The notes under the pieces: model-generated
Database searches by the model: none
What the model was told of the DNA's origin: nothing
The model's input: the letters and a program-made list of their open reading frames with translations, nothing else
Source: Haloarcula sp. CBA1129
Lineage (GTDB): Archaea; Halobacteriota; Halobacteria; Halobacteriales; Haloarculaceae
Direction: 5' to 3'
Assembly (NCBI RefSeq): GCF_008729015.1
Contig: NZ_RKSM01000001.1
Span: forward strand, 2,542,001 to 2,606,000
DNA length: 64,000 bases
Made by a program: the position numbers and the translations under genes
In this document: positions 9,485 to 18,289 of the stretch, one piece after another
Position numbering within the stretch: position 1 is the stretch's first letter
How the letters are laid out: each line of letters opens with the position of its first letter

Positions 9485-11737
9485 TCAGTCGTCAGTGGTG
9501 TAGGTCCGCTCGTAGCCGAACGGATTGTACCGCTTGCCGCCGCCCTCGAAGAACTTGCCGAAGAACTCCACGTACTCGAGACGCACACCCTGCAGCCCGG
9601 CGCTGGTAATGCCCAGCACGAGGACGAGGAGGTGCCCCAGCACAAGGACGAGCAACCCACCGACGAGACCTGCGATGCCCGAGTGCATCAGGCCACCGAA
9701 CATGACCTCTGTGACTTCGTGGCCGTGGTAGACCCCTTCTTCGAGGTAGTGGCTCGGTGCATGGCTGATACCGAAGTGCCACGCTCCGTCTTCCGTGACG
9801 AACACGCCGAAGAACAGCAGATTGACCACGAAGGCCATCCCGGCCTTCGCAAGGAGCACTGCTGCCAGTCGCGTGTACGACAGCACGTTCACGAACACGT
9901 TGAGGAACTCGACGACTTCGATGGGGTCAGCAAGCGCCAGCAGCACGAGGCCGGCGAAAAACACCAGCAGCCACGCTGATATCGGGAACCCACCGACGCT
10001 GAACAGGTCAATAGCCGGGAGCCCAGCGAAACCAAGCGGGAACGGGTTCCCAGCGAAGATACCTTCCTCAGCGGTGTAGAGGAAGTCCGGTGCCGAGCCA
10101 GCTGCGCCGGAGAACACCCACGCCCAGAGCCCAAACAGCATCAGGAGCCATGAACCGCTCTCGGTGACTGCGTCCCAGAGGCCGTGATTCAGGTTCTCGA
10201 CGAAGTCGAACGTCCATCCCACAGCGAGGTGGAGCATCCCGGCCAGAAGGCTCAGCGTCAGCCATCCGATAGCGTACTCGCCGTACGCCGGCTGCAGTCC
10301 CTTATGGAACGGCGCCCCTTCGAACCCGAGAGCGGGCCACACGACGTTCGAAATCGTGTGCAGGCCGAAGATTTCGCCGTACAGCAGGCCGAACAGCATC
10401 GTAAATCCACCGGCCCACATTCCAACGCCACCGAGACTTTTCAGCACATCGCTGTCAACCGCTGAGTACAGCCCGTAGCCAAGCACGAGGTACAGCAGTC
10501 CATAGCCGACGTCACCGATCATGAACCCGAAGAAGGCCGGGAACGTCAGGAAGAAGGCGACTGTCGGGTCGAACTCGCCGTACTTCGGGCGGTTGACGAC
10601 TTCGACAAGGTCCTCGAACGGACGGACGCCGCTCGGGTTGTCCTGAATGACGGGCGGCGCGTCGTCACCCATCGTGATGACACCGCCATCGGCGACGGTC
10701 TCCTGTGGCTGGCGTTCGCTCTCCGGTTCAGGTGCGTCAACGGAACTGCCGACCGGTTCGCCGCCGTTGCCGCCTTCACCTTCGACTTCTTCGTGGGACT
10801 CCGCGTGTCCCTCGCTATCGTACTCGGCGATTTCGATCCGATCAATGTCGACGGCGTCGCCGACAGTACTCGAAAGGGCCCGCTGGAACTCCTCGTAGCG
10901 CTCGTTCGGAATCCAGCCCTCGGCGATGAAGGCGTTTTCCGTCGTCGCGAACGTGAGCGGGGCTTCGCCCTTCTGGGCCTCGATAGCCAGTTTCTCCTCG
11001 GCAGCGAGCAGGAATCCAGCGTGGTCGAGGCGGAGTTCATCGAGTTCGTCCTCGACAGTCGAGAGCTTCGATTCGAGCTGTTGTTTCTCGTGTTCCAGCT
11101 CTTCGAGATACGCCGTCGGGTCGCCATCGCCCTCGGGGACTTCGAGCCGAGAGAACGTGGCCCCGACGAGCACGTCCTGCAAGGCGTCTTCCTCAGCCTG
11201 TGCGAACACGGCGACAACGCTGTCCTCAGTGAACAGCTCGAACGTCCCGATGTCGCTGTCTGCGAGGACAGCCTCGATCTCGTCGCTGTCACCCTCGCCG
11301 ACGACGACAGACAGCGAGTCGTAGCCACGGAGCAGGTCGAGATCGATGCCGAGCGTGACGAACGGCGCCATCGTATTGATCTGGTCCTCGACGGCGCGAA
11401 GTTCGTCCCGAACATCGTCGCGCCGGTCGTCAAGTTCGTTGACTGCCGTGCGGACTTCTTCGAGTTGGTCCTCGATTGCCTCGTCGGTGACGACCCGGGT
11501 CGGACCCGCGTCTTCCTCGTTAACGTCCAGAATCGACTGTAGCGAGCGGACCGTAACGAGCTTGTCCGATACCTCGTTGGTGCCCTCGAGTGAGCTCCCG
11601 GGTTCGAAGCCGTCCCAGGAGTCGTCATACTCGGTGACGTGGAGCATATCGAGGTCGTGGACGGCCTCAATAGTCTGCTCCATCGTGCGTTTCGACCCCG
11701 TCACCGAGACGCGGCACATCTTCTCAGGTCTGAGCAT
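9485..11737 (-). CDS. atpI: A-type ATP synthase subunit I (stator a-type)
   Basis: A 750-residue membrane stator subunit that provides the proton half-channels against the K ring and anchors the peripheral stalks. The N-terminal half is soluble, with coiled-coil stretches and a His/Glu/Gly-rich acidic insert near residues 315-345. The C-terminal half has about seven to eight hydrophobic helices, including the conserved NVLSYTRLAAVLLAKAGMAF region with its essential Arg. ATG at 11737 gives MLRPEKMCRVSV, the family start; a start five codons earlier is also possible. The gene begins 14 nt before the atpH stop. Confidence 0.95.
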   Translation of the reverse strand: MLRPEKMCRVSVTGSKRTMEQTIEAVHDLDMLHVTEYDDSWDGFEPGSSLEGTNEVSDKLVTVRSLQSILDVNEEDAGPTRVVTDEAIEDQLEEVRTAVNELDDRRDDVRDELRAVEDQINTMAPFVTLGIDLDLLRGYDSLSVVVGEGDSDEIEAVLADSDIGTFELFTEDSVVAVFAQAEEDALQDVLVGATFSRLEVPEGDGDPTAYLEELEHEKQQLESKLSTVEDELDELRLDHAGFLLAAEEKLAIEAQKGEAPLTFATTENAFIAEGWIPNERYEEFQRALSSTVGDAVDIDRIEIAEYDSEGHAESHEEVEGEGGNGGEPVGSSVDAPEPESERQPQETVADGGVITMGDDAPPVIQDNPSGVRPFEDLVEVVNRPKYGEFDPTVAFFLTFPAFFGFMIGDVGYGLLYLVLGYGLYSAVDSDVLKSLGGVGMWAGGFTMLFGLLYGEIFGLHTISNVVWPALGFEGAPFHKGLQPAYGEYAIGWLTLSLLAGMLHLAVGWTFDFVENLNHGLWDAVTESGSWLLMLFGLWAWVFSGAAGSAPDFLYTAEEGIFAGNPFPLGFAGLPAIDLFSVGGFPISAWLLVFFAGLVLLALADPIEVVEFLNVFVNVLSYTRLAAVLLAKAGMAFVVNLLFFGVFVTEDGAWHFGISHAPSHYLEEGVYHGHEVTEVMFGGLMHSGIAGLVGGLLVLVLGHLLVLVLGITSAGLQGVRLEYVEFFGKFFEGGGKRYNPFGYERTYTTDD

Positions 11738-12056
11738 GTACCGCCTCCTCAAACAGGTCTGTGACGTATTCGACTACTTCGTCGATCTGTTCACTGGCCT
11801 GCTGTTCGAGATCGTCGCGAGCGCTCTCACCGTCTTCGATGATCTGCTCGCGCTCGGCCTCGATCTCTTCGCGAGCCGCATCAAGACGGTCTTCGGCAGC
11901 CGTCTCAGCCTCTTCCCGCGCAGATTCGCGGATTCCTTCCGCCTCTTCGCGAGCCTCCGCGATGCGGTCTTCGCGGTCTTGTTCGGCCTCTGCGACGATC
12001 TCGTCGGCCTCCTGCTCGGCCTCCTGTATCCTGTCAAGAACTTCTGGCCGTGGCAT
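11724..12056 (-). CDS. atpH: A-type ATP synthase subunit H (peripheral stalk)
   Basis: The 110-residue partner of subunit E in the peripheral stalk. Nearly the whole protein is one charged Glu/Ala/Arg coiled coil (EAEQEADEIVAEAEQDREDR and onward), ending in a short conserved VVEYVTDLFEEAV helix. It is the first gene of the ATP synthase operon. The 115-nt gap to the divergent methyltransferase must contain the operon promoter. Confidence 0.94.
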   Translation of the reverse strand: MPRPEVLDRIQEAEQEADEIVAEAEQDREDRIAEAREEAEGIRESAREEAETAAEDRLDAAREEIEAEREQIIEDGESARDDLEQQASEQIDEVVEYVTDLFEEAVHAQT

Positions 12057-12139
12057 TCTCTAATCACGTGAGCGTTGCCAGAGCGGCTATTTGGTAGTTG
12101 CGAAGTTTCCCTGTGTGATAGACCGGCCAAAATCCGGGG

Positions 12140-12146
12140 AATTATC
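12140..12146 (+). promoter_or_regulatory. Candidate promoter of the quinone methyltransferase
   Basis: AATTATC begins 32 nt before the ATG at 12172, the position expected for a TATA box of a leaderless archaeal transcript. Confidence 0.45.
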
Positions 12147-12171
12147 ACCGCCAAGTCCTAAGCTGGCAGTA

Positions 12172-12792
12172 ATGGGAGTCCTCGAGAACAAGGCCCGCGC
12201 GCGGACGTTCTACAAGTATCTCTCGAAGGTGTACGACCAGATCAACCCCTTCATCTGGGACGAACGGATGCGCGACGAGGCGATCGCAATGCTCGACCTT
12301 TCGCCCGACGACAAGGTCCTCGATGTCGGCTGTGGCACCGGCTTCGCCACCGAGGGTCTGCTCGAACACGTCGATACGGTGTACGGGCTCGACCAGAGCC
12401 CGCACCAGCTCTCGAAAGCGTTCGAGAAGTTCGGCAAGTTCGGCGACGTACGCTATCATCTCGGTGACGCCGAGCGACTTCCGTTCAAAGACGACAGTTT
12501 CGACGCGGTGTGGTCCTCGGGATCCATCGAGTACTGGCCCAACCCCGTCGACGCGCTTGCTGAGTGCCGTCGACTGACCAAACCCGGTGGTAAGGTCCTC
12601 ATCGTCGGCCCCGACTATCCGAACTCGACTGTCTTCCAGAAGATGGCCGACGCCATCATGCTGTTTTACGACGAGGAGGAAGCCGACCGGATGTTCACCG
12701 AGGCGGGGTTCAAGCAGTTCGAACACCATATCCAGCAGTCTCGGCCGGGGAGTCCGCGTGCGATTACGACGATTGCAGAAGTCCCAGAGTAA
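12172..12792 (+). CDS. SAM methyltransferase, probable (demethyl)menaquinone/quinone type
   Basis: A 206-residue class I methyltransferase with the SAM-binding motif VLDVGCGTGFAT at residues 49-60 and the acidic loop GLDQSP after strand 2. The N-terminus (KYLSKVYDQINPFIWDERMR) resembles the archaeal/plant MPBQ methyltransferase branch that methylates prenylated quinone rings. I therefore infer a role in respiratory quinone synthesis, which suits its place beside the ATP synthase and rhodopsin genes. It starts at 12172 rather than 81 nt upstream, because the family begins MGVLENKARAR and a TATA element sits 30 nt before. A mutated copy of its 3' end lies downstream. Confidence 0.82.
   Translation: MGVLENKARARTFYKYLSKVYDQINPFIWDERMRDEAIAMLDLSPDDKVLDVGCGTGFATEGLLEHVDTVYGLDQSPHQLSKAFEKFGKFGDVRYHLGDAERLPFKDDSFDAVWSSGSIEYWPNPVDALAECRRLTKPGGKVLIVGPDYPNSTVFQKMADAIMLFYDEEEADRMFTEAGFKQFEHHIQQSRPGSPRAITTIAEVPE
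12735..12790 (+). repeat. 56-bp direct repeat, copy 1 (end of methyltransferase gene)
   Basis: This segment encodes the last residues of the methyltransferase up to the first base of its stop codon. It recurs at 12888-12943 with two mismatches. Confidence 0.9.
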
Positions 12793-12887
12793 TCCGCCGC
12801 CACGAGCGAAGCGAGTGGCCGCTTTTTCGCCCACGTTTTTGCGGTGAGGGTGACCAGCAGTCACCCGAACCGGAAAAAGGTGGTCTG

Positions 12888-12943
12888 GCAGTCTCGGCCG
12901 GGGAGTCCGCGCGCGATTACGACGATTGCAGAAGTTCCAGAGT
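12888..12943 (+). repeat. 56-bp direct repeat, copy 2 (intergenic)
   Basis: This is a second copy of the 3' coding end of the methyltransferase, 153 bases downstream and identical at 54 of 56 positions, also followed by a stop (TGA). A shorter decayed echo (GCGATTGTAGAAGTATC) follows at 12949-12965. There is no start codon or gene body before it, so it is a duplicated fragment. Confidence 0.9.
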
Positions 12944-13026
12944 GACAGCGATTGTAGAAGTATCGCTACTGTCTCCGAGTAACAGCAGTTGATTCGCGAC
13001 AGGTGGAGCCGATCAGTCTCGCATCG

Positions 13027-14259
13027 CTACACCGATTCACTGACCGTGACCCAGACTCGGTCGCCGTTCTGTGTTGTGGCAGTAACCGTGTACGCTCCAC
13101 GAGGTTCGACCGTCCAGAGAACGCCGTCTGTGCCGGTCGTCCCGATTCGTTTCCCATTTACTCTGACAGTCGCATCTGCCGTAGAGCCCGTACTGTTGTC
13201 GGTGACCGAGACGAGCAGTGGTCCGGACTCGAACGATTGCTGGACGCGGACGCGAACTGACTGGTTCACGTTCGTCGCCACCTCCGATCGGTCGATGGTC
13301 GTCAGTTCGAGGGCCTGCGTCTCGTAGAAGACGTTCGTCGTACCGCCGTCGAGATAGGCTGTCAGTTGTCCGTTCGAGTGATCAGCCTGAATCTGGTAGA
13401 TAGCACTTCGACCGTATGTCTGAACGGACGGGTACTGCTCGCTGTAGAGCCACGGGTAGAGCGTCTCAGCCCGTGTGTTGACCGCGCCGAGGGAGTCGTT
13501 GGTCTGTGCGAACTGGTCGACTGCCGTCTGTTCGCGGTCTTGCCCGAGATATGTTTCACGCGTGTACTGGCCGTCCACGACTGTCGACAGCATATATCCC
13601 TCCGAGGACGCCTCAACGTACACCGCGTTTGGCTCAACCTTGCCGGCAGTTTCAGCGCTGATACGCTGACTTATCGGGCCGCGGTACGTCTTGAGCACGC
13701 CCCTGTTGTTTTCCAGTCGGAAGCGCTGGGCCGGAGACAACGAGTAGTCCGGTGCGGTACCGGTGGCCGTCCGAATCCGTCCAAGCCGAGCAGCCAGCTG
13801 GCGGGACGTAGCGTCGACCAGTGCCCGCTGTCGCAGGAACTCCGTAGCGGTTATCGCACCGTTGGCGTACTGCCGTATCGCGATCTGATTCCGTTGTTCC
13901 AGACTTGTTCGCTTGCTTTCGATATCGGTCAACGTCTCGTCGACGAGGCGGTCGCGAGCGGCCTCGCTGTCCTGCTGGAAGAACTGCCGTTCAAACGTGG
14001 TTGTCGCGTAATCGCTCCGAAGGTCGCTGGATCCGGTTGCAACCGCCACGCCGACATCGACCGAGGATCGGTTGTACGTCGTCGTCCGAACATCACTAGC
14101 CGGGATAGCGAGATGGTTCGTCGTGTTGTCGACAGCCGTGATCTGTGGCAACTGGTCACTGCCGTCAGCGGTCTGGGCCGGTGGGGCGACCCCGGTTACG
14201 GGGGTCGCCGCGGAGACGACCATGAGGAGGATCACACCGACTGCGGGGAGGAGACGCAT
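13027..14259 (-). CDS. Secreted/surface hypothetical protein (DUF7096-like)
   Basis: A 410-residue protein of unknown function. It starts with a signal peptide (MRLLPAVGVILLMVVSAATP), has a helical N-terminal half around residues 90-165 with many Arg and Gln, and ends in a beta-rich immunoglobulin-like domain (VTDNSTGSTADATVRVNG). Several NxT/S sequons suggest an N-glycosylated exported protein. I recognise it as a haloarchaeal conserved secreted family resembling DUF7096/DUF7094. It is divergent from the membrane winged-helix gene at 14414, and the pair may share the control region between them. A GTG at 14280 is a less likely start. Confidence 0.72.
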   Translation of the reverse strand: MRLLPAVGVILLMVVSAATPVTGVAPPAQTADGSDQLPQITAVDNTTNHLAIPASDVRTTTYNRSSVDVGVAVATGSSDLRSDYATTTFERQFFQQDSEAARDRLVDETLTDIESKRTSLEQRNQIAIRQYANGAITATEFLRQRALVDATSRQLAARLGRIRTATGTAPDYSLSPAQRFRLENNRGVLKTYRGPISQRISAETAGKVEPNAVYVEASSEGYMLSTVVDGQYTRETYLGQDREQTAVDQFAQTNDSLGAVNTRAETLYPWLYSEQYPSVQTYGRSAIYQIQADHSNGQLTAYLDGGTTNVFYETQALELTTIDRSEVATNVNQSVRVRVQQSFESGPLLVSVTDNSTGSTADATVRVNGKRIGTTGTDGVLWTVEPRGAYTVTATTQNGDRVWVTVSESV

Positions 14260-14394
14260 CAGCACCGAATACTCGCCCACCGTACAAAAATCCCCCCATT
14301 CTCCATATCACAGTAATCACCTGAGAGGCCACGAGACCTTTCAAAGCGTCGTCTGACGTTTTATTCTCGGATGGAAAGGGTTTTGCCCCCAGAA

Positions 14395-14410
14395 CGTTCA
14401 TCGATGAACG
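14395..14410. promoter_or_regulatory. Perfect 16-bp palindrome just before a start codon
   Basis: CGTTCATCGATGAACG is its own reverse complement and ends 3 bases before the ATG at 14414. Upstream lie TTTTATT at 14360-14366 and GTTTTGCCC at 14380-14388, possible TATA-type elements. Its position suits an operator or a small RNA hairpin over the start of translation. Confidence 0.6.
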
Positions 14411-14413
14411 AGA

Positions 14414-15508
14414 ATGACCCCGCGGGTATCAGGTGCCCCCCTCCTCCTCCTTGTCCTGTTTGCCCTGTTGGCGACCCCACCGCTTGCGGCAGCAGCGGTG
14501 GATACCGTCGCTGCCCAGCAGACGACCGGGACACCGGCACCGGTTGCGGAGAACACGACGTTTGCCCTTCAGATACAATCGAACGGCGATGCCAAGTGGA
14601 CGGTAACGGATACCTACGCGCTCGACGAAACCGAAACTGAGTCGTTTAGAGACACCGGCGAACGGTTCGCGAGCGAGGACACCGAGGCAGAGTGGCTGCC
14701 GTCGTTCCGGAAGGCGAGCGACGAGGCCAGCACCGTCACCGGCCGGGAGATGGAGATTACCGGCGTCGACCGTCGATACGAGGTGTCAGACCGCAAGGGG
14801 CAACTGATCCTCGAGTTTACGTGGACGAACTTCGCTGTTGTTAGCGGCGAAAATATCGTCGTCGGCGACGCGTTCAATTCGACGGACGGCACATGGTTCG
14901 GGACGCTAACCGCAGACCAGCGACTCGTTATCTCCCCGCCATCCGGGTACGGGGTAGAGAGTGCCCCCAGCGCTGTCGACGACGGAAAACTGGTTTTCGA
15001 GGGGCGGCGGACGTTCGAACCGGGGTACCTGTCCGTCGTGTACACTGGTGAACAACCGACTACCCAGACGCCGATGGAAACCCCAGAATCGATCTTCAGC
15101 GGCATCGGTTCGGCTTGGATCGGCGGGTTCGTACTGCTGTTGCTGCTCGTTGGGGCCGTCGGTTACATGTTCAAGACTGGATACACTGACGCGCTGCCAT
15201 CGGTTGCAGCCGGGGACGACGATGGAGACGACAGTGCTGGGGCGACAGTCCCAGTGGACGACACCGCGGCCTCGGACGATGTCGATGTCGAACTCCTGAG
15301 CGACGAGGAACGCGTCGAGCGACTCCTCGAGGAGAACGGCGGACGGATGAAGCAGGCCCGTATCGTCTCTGAGACCGGCTGGTCGAACGCGAAGGTGTCG
15401 CAGTTGCTCTCATCGATGGACGAGGAGGGCCGCATCGACAAGCTCCGTATCGGTCGGGAGAACCTCATTTCGTTCCCGGACGAGGATATAACCGACTTCG
15501 ACGAGTAA
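14414..15508 (+). CDS. Membrane-anchored winged-helix protein
   Basis: A 364-residue protein with a signal peptide (residues 1-28), an extracytoplasmic beta-rich domain to about residue 212, one membrane helix (233-253), an acidic linker, and a cytoplasmic winged-helix domain at about 293-355 (EERVERLLEENGGRMKQARI). The layout suggests a one-protein sensor that binds DNA from the membrane and responds to something outside. It resembles haloarchaeal DUF7345/DUF7343 proteins, from memory. The signal is unknown. A perfect palindrome overlaps its translation start and could be its own binding site. The neighbouring divergent gene encodes a secreted protein that could be a partner. Confidence 0.75.
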   Translation: MTPRVSGAPLLLLVLFALLATPPLAAAAVDTVAAQQTTGTPAPVAENTTFALQIQSNGDAKWTVTDTYALDETETESFRDTGERFASEDTEAEWLPSFRKASDEASTVTGREMEITGVDRRYEVSDRKGQLILEFTWTNFAVVSGENIVVGDAFNSTDGTWFGTLTADQRLVISPPSGYGVESAPSAVDDGKLVFEGRRTFEPGYLSVVYTGEQPTTQTPMETPESIFSGIGSAWIGGFVLLLLLVGAVGYMFKTGYTDALPSVAAGDDDGDDSAGATVPVDDTAASDDVDVELLSDEERVERLLEENGGRMKQARIVSETGWSNAKVSQLLSSMDEEGRIDKLRIGRENLISFPDEDITDFDE

Positions 15509-15553
15509 CTGTCGGGACTATGTGAGTGTAAACAAGCCGGGCGTGGTTTCTGG

Positions 15554-15569
15554 TTCGAAAACGTTTATT
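15554..15569 (+). promoter_or_regulatory. Promoter of the etfBA operon
   Basis: TTCGAAAACGTTTATT combines a purine-rich BRE with a TATA box (TTTATT at 15564-15569) 24-29 nt before the ATG, so the mRNA is probably leaderless. Confidence 0.65.
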
Positions 15570-15592
15570 CGCTGTCCGGTCGGACCTCCAAT

Positions 15593-16384
15593 ATGAAAAT
15601 CCTTGTCACGGTAAAGGAGGTGGCAGCCGTCGACGACGAGTTCGAGATCGACGGACTCGAAATCGACGACCGCTACGTCACGGCCGACCTCAACGAGTGG
15701 GACGAGTACGCTGTCGAGGAGGCCGTCCAAATAAAGGAGGACCACGACGACGTCGAGGTCGTCACCGTCACCGTCGGCCCGTCCGAAACGGATGAGACAA
15801 TCCGGCAGGCACTGGCGAAAGGGGCCGACCGTGCGATCCGTGTCTGGGACGACGCACTCGACGACGCCGGCCTGCTGGACCCCGAGACGAAGGCTCAGGT
15901 GTTGGCCGCCGTCGCAGCCGAAGAGGAACCCGACCTTGTGCTGACCGGCGTCCAGTCCGCCGACGACGGGTTCGGGGCGACTGGCGTCACGCTGGCCGAT
16001 AAGCTCGACATGGAGTGGGGCGCTGTCGTCAACGATCTCGACTTCGATCCGGAGGCAGGTGTCGCTAGCGTCCACCGAGAACTGGAAGGCGGCGTCGAGG
16101 AACTCACCGACATCGAAACCCCGGCCGTGCTGACGATACAGACCGGGATCAACGACCCCCGCTACGCGAGTCTTCGGGGTATCCGGCAGGCCCAGAGCAA
16201 GGAGCTCACGGAGTACGCCCTCGCGGATATCGGACTTGACGCGTCCGGAATCGAGAGTCCGCTCGAACAGACCTCGCTGTACGAGCCTGAAACCGAGGGT
16301 GAGGCGACAGTGTTCGAGGGGAGTGCCGAGGAGACGGCGACCGAGTTGGCTGAATTGCTCGCAGAAAAGGGGGTGACCAGCTAA
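15593..16384 (+). CDS. etfB: Electron transfer flavoprotein beta subunit
   Basis: A 263-residue ETF/FixA family subunit that, with EtfA, carries electrons from acyl-CoA and similar dehydrogenases to the quinone pool. The N-terminus MKILVTVKEV and the segment LVLTGVQSADDGFGATG are characteristic of the adenine-nucleotide-binding beta subunit. It is first in a two-gene operon and its stop overlaps the etfA ATG by one base. No ETF-quinone oxidoreductase gene is present in the window. Confidence 0.95.
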   Translation: MKILVTVKEVAAVDDEFEIDGLEIDDRYVTADLNEWDEYAVEEAVQIKEDHDDVEVVTVTVGPSETDETIRQALAKGADRAIRVWDDALDDAGLLDPETKAQVLAAVAAEEEPDLVLTGVQSADDGFGATGVTLADKLDMEWGAVVNDLDFDPEAGVASVHRELEGGVEELTDIETPAVLTIQTGINDPRYASLRGIRQAQSKELTEYALADIGLDASGIESPLEQTSLYEPETEGEATVFEGSAEETATELAELLAEKGVTS

Positions 16385-17334
16385 TGTCGGTCCTTGCTAT
16401 CGCCGAACACCGGCGCGGGGAACTCCGACCAGTGAGCTTAGAACAGTTGGCAGCCGGTCGCGACCTCGCCGATCAACTCGGCGGCGAGCTACACACTGCC
16501 GTCATCGGCGGCGATGTCGAAGCCTTCGGGGCGGACCTGAACCGCGAGGGCGTCGACGCTGTCCACACCGTCGACATCGGTGAGGAGTTCAACCACGACG
16601 TGTACACGCAGGTCGTCACGCAACTGGCCACGGAGCTGGATCCGACCGTCCTCCTGATGCCAAACAGCGTCAACGGCCTCGATTACGCGCCGGCGGTCGC
16701 CAATCGGCTGGACAGGCCGCTCGTGACCGACGTGGTCGATATCGACGCCGAGGACGGCCTTACCGCCACCAGAGAGCTGTACGGCTCGAAAGCCGAGACG
16801 ACAATCGACGTCCACGCTGAGCAGGCGGCCGTGACCATCCGTCCGGCCGAGTGGCCGACCATCGAAACGGACGGTGACGCCGCCATCGAGGCGTTCGACG
16901 CGACCCTCGACGAAAGCGCAGTCAGGTCCACAGTAAAAGGCTTCGAGGAGGTCGGCGGTGGCGACATCGACATTACCGACGCCGACGTGCTAGTGTCCGT
17001 CGGCCGCGGGATCGAAGAAGAAGAGAACTTAGACATCATCCACGACCTTGCGGAGGCACTGGACGCGACGGTGTCGGGTTCGCGACCCCTCATCGACAAC
17101 GGCTGGCTAGAGAAGGACCGACAGGTCGGCCAGAGCGGGAAAGTCGTCACGCCGGACGTGTACATCGCCATCGGTATCTCCGGGGCCGTCCAGCACGTCG
17201 CCGGGATGAAGGGCTCGGATACGATTGTCGCCATCAACACCGACCCGAACGCGCCGATCTTCGATATCGCCGACTACGGCATTCAGGACGACCTGTTCGA
17301 GGTCGTCCCAGCACTCACCGAGCAGTTCCAGTAA
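16384..17334 (+). CDS. etfA: Electron transfer flavoprotein alpha subunit
   Basis: A 316-residue alpha subunit that holds FAD in its C-terminal domain. The FAD-binding signature is clear from about residue 190 on: VSVGRGIEEEENLD, SRPLIDNGWLEKDRQVGQSG and YIAIGISGAVQHVAGM, followed by INTDPNAPIFDIADYGI. The N-terminal domain is an alpha/beta fold paired with EtfB. The TAATG overlap with etfB implies coupled translation. Confidence 0.96.
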   Translation: MSVLAIAEHRRGELRPVSLEQLAAGRDLADQLGGELHTAVIGGDVEAFGADLNREGVDAVHTVDIGEEFNHDVYTQVVTQLATELDPTVLLMPNSVNGLDYAPAVANRLDRPLVTDVVDIDAEDGLTATRELYGSKAETTIDVHAEQAAVTIRPAEWPTIETDGDAAIEAFDATLDESAVRSTVKGFEEVGGGDIDITDADVLVSVGRGIEEEENLDIIHDLAEALDATVSGSRPLIDNGWLEKDRQVGQSGKVVTPDVYIAIGISGAVQHVAGMKGSDTIVAINTDPNAPIFDIADYGIQDDLFEVVPALTEQFQ

Positions 17335-17395
17335 CGGCCACACACTGAATCGCGGGTGACAAGGTACTTTTTGTGGTAGTCCTAAGGAAGCGCTA

Positions 17396-18238
17396 ATGGA
17401 GTATCTCGAGCGCCGGCGAGACCGGGTCGAGGAGCGGTTGGAGGCGGTTCTCGACAGCGTGGAGCCGGACGAACTCGCAGATGAAGTGCGTCACGTGGCG
17501 CTTTCCGGGGGGAAGCGGGTGCGGCCGACGGTGACAGTGCTAGTCTGTGAGGCGCTGGGTGGGGAGCCGTCCGATGCCGTCGATTTCGCAGTCGGCATCG
17601 AACTCGTCCACAACGCCTCGCTGGTCATCGACGACATCATCGATGAGTCCGAACTCCGTCGGGGATCGCCGGCCGCTTGGGAGGCCTTCGGTCACGGCCC
17701 AGCCATCATCGCCTCCGACGGTCTGCTCGGCGAAGCGTTCAACCTGTTTTCCACGGACGAACGCGCCATGCAGACCGTCTCCGAGTCGATGGTCGAACTG
17801 GGCGAGGGCGAGGCGATGGAACTGGTCGCAGAGCCCTCCAACGAGAAGGAGTACATGGAACTGGCCCGCCGGAAAACTGGCGCGCTGTTCCGCGCCGCGG
17901 CGGAGCTGGGTGCGATTGCTGCTGACTCAGACCCGTACACGGTCGAGGCGGTCGGCCAGTACGCCGAACGTGTCGGTGTGGCCTTCCAGATGCGCGACGA
18001 CGTGCTCGATGCAACGGCCGACGCCGAAACCCTCGGCAAGCCGGCCGGGACCGACGCAGAGATGGAACGACCGTCGCTGGTAGAAGTGACAGAGCTGACG
18101 ACCGAGGAGGCAAACGAGCGAGCACGGGCTGAATCCGACGCCGCCTTAGAGTCCCTATCGACCATCGACGCTCCGGAGTCCCAGTCGATGGAGTACCTGC
18201 GCGACCTCGCGGAGTTCGTCGTCGTCCGCGAACGCTGA
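17396..18238 (+). CDS. idsA: Isoprenyl (geranylgeranyl-type) diphosphate synthase
   Basis: A 280-residue trans-prenyltransferase that condenses isopentenyl diphosphate onto allylic diphosphates, feeding archaeal ether lipids, carotenoids and quinones. It has the first aspartate motif DDIID at residues 79-83 and the second DDVLD in FQMRDDVLDA. The residue five before the first motif is a small Ala (A74), which in this family allows chains longer than farnesyl, consistent with C20 or above. It is shorter than the usual 320-350 residues. An ACTTTTTG box begins about 30 nt upstream of the start. Confidence 0.88.
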   Translation: MEYLERRRDRVEERLEAVLDSVEPDELADEVRHVALSGGKRVRPTVTVLVCEALGGEPSDAVDFAVGIELVHNASLVIDDIIDESELRRGSPAAWEAFGHGPAIIASDGLLGEAFNLFSTDERAMQTVSESMVELGEGEAMELVAEPSNEKEYMELARRKTGALFRAAAELGAIAADSDPYTVEAVGQYAERVGVAFQMRDDVLDATADAETLGKPAGTDAEMERPSLVEVTELTTEEANERARAESDAALESLSTIDAPESQSMEYLRDLAEFVVVRER

Positions 18239-18289
18239 AGACCGATCCGAACGGGAGGGCTTTTGCCCGCCGCTCGATTACGCCCGGCA

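Noticed and set aside
15552-15562. GGTTCGAAA as a T-loop of a tRNA gene
   Set aside because: No acceptor, D-loop or anticodon partner sequence is present; it is the BRE part of the etfBA promoter.
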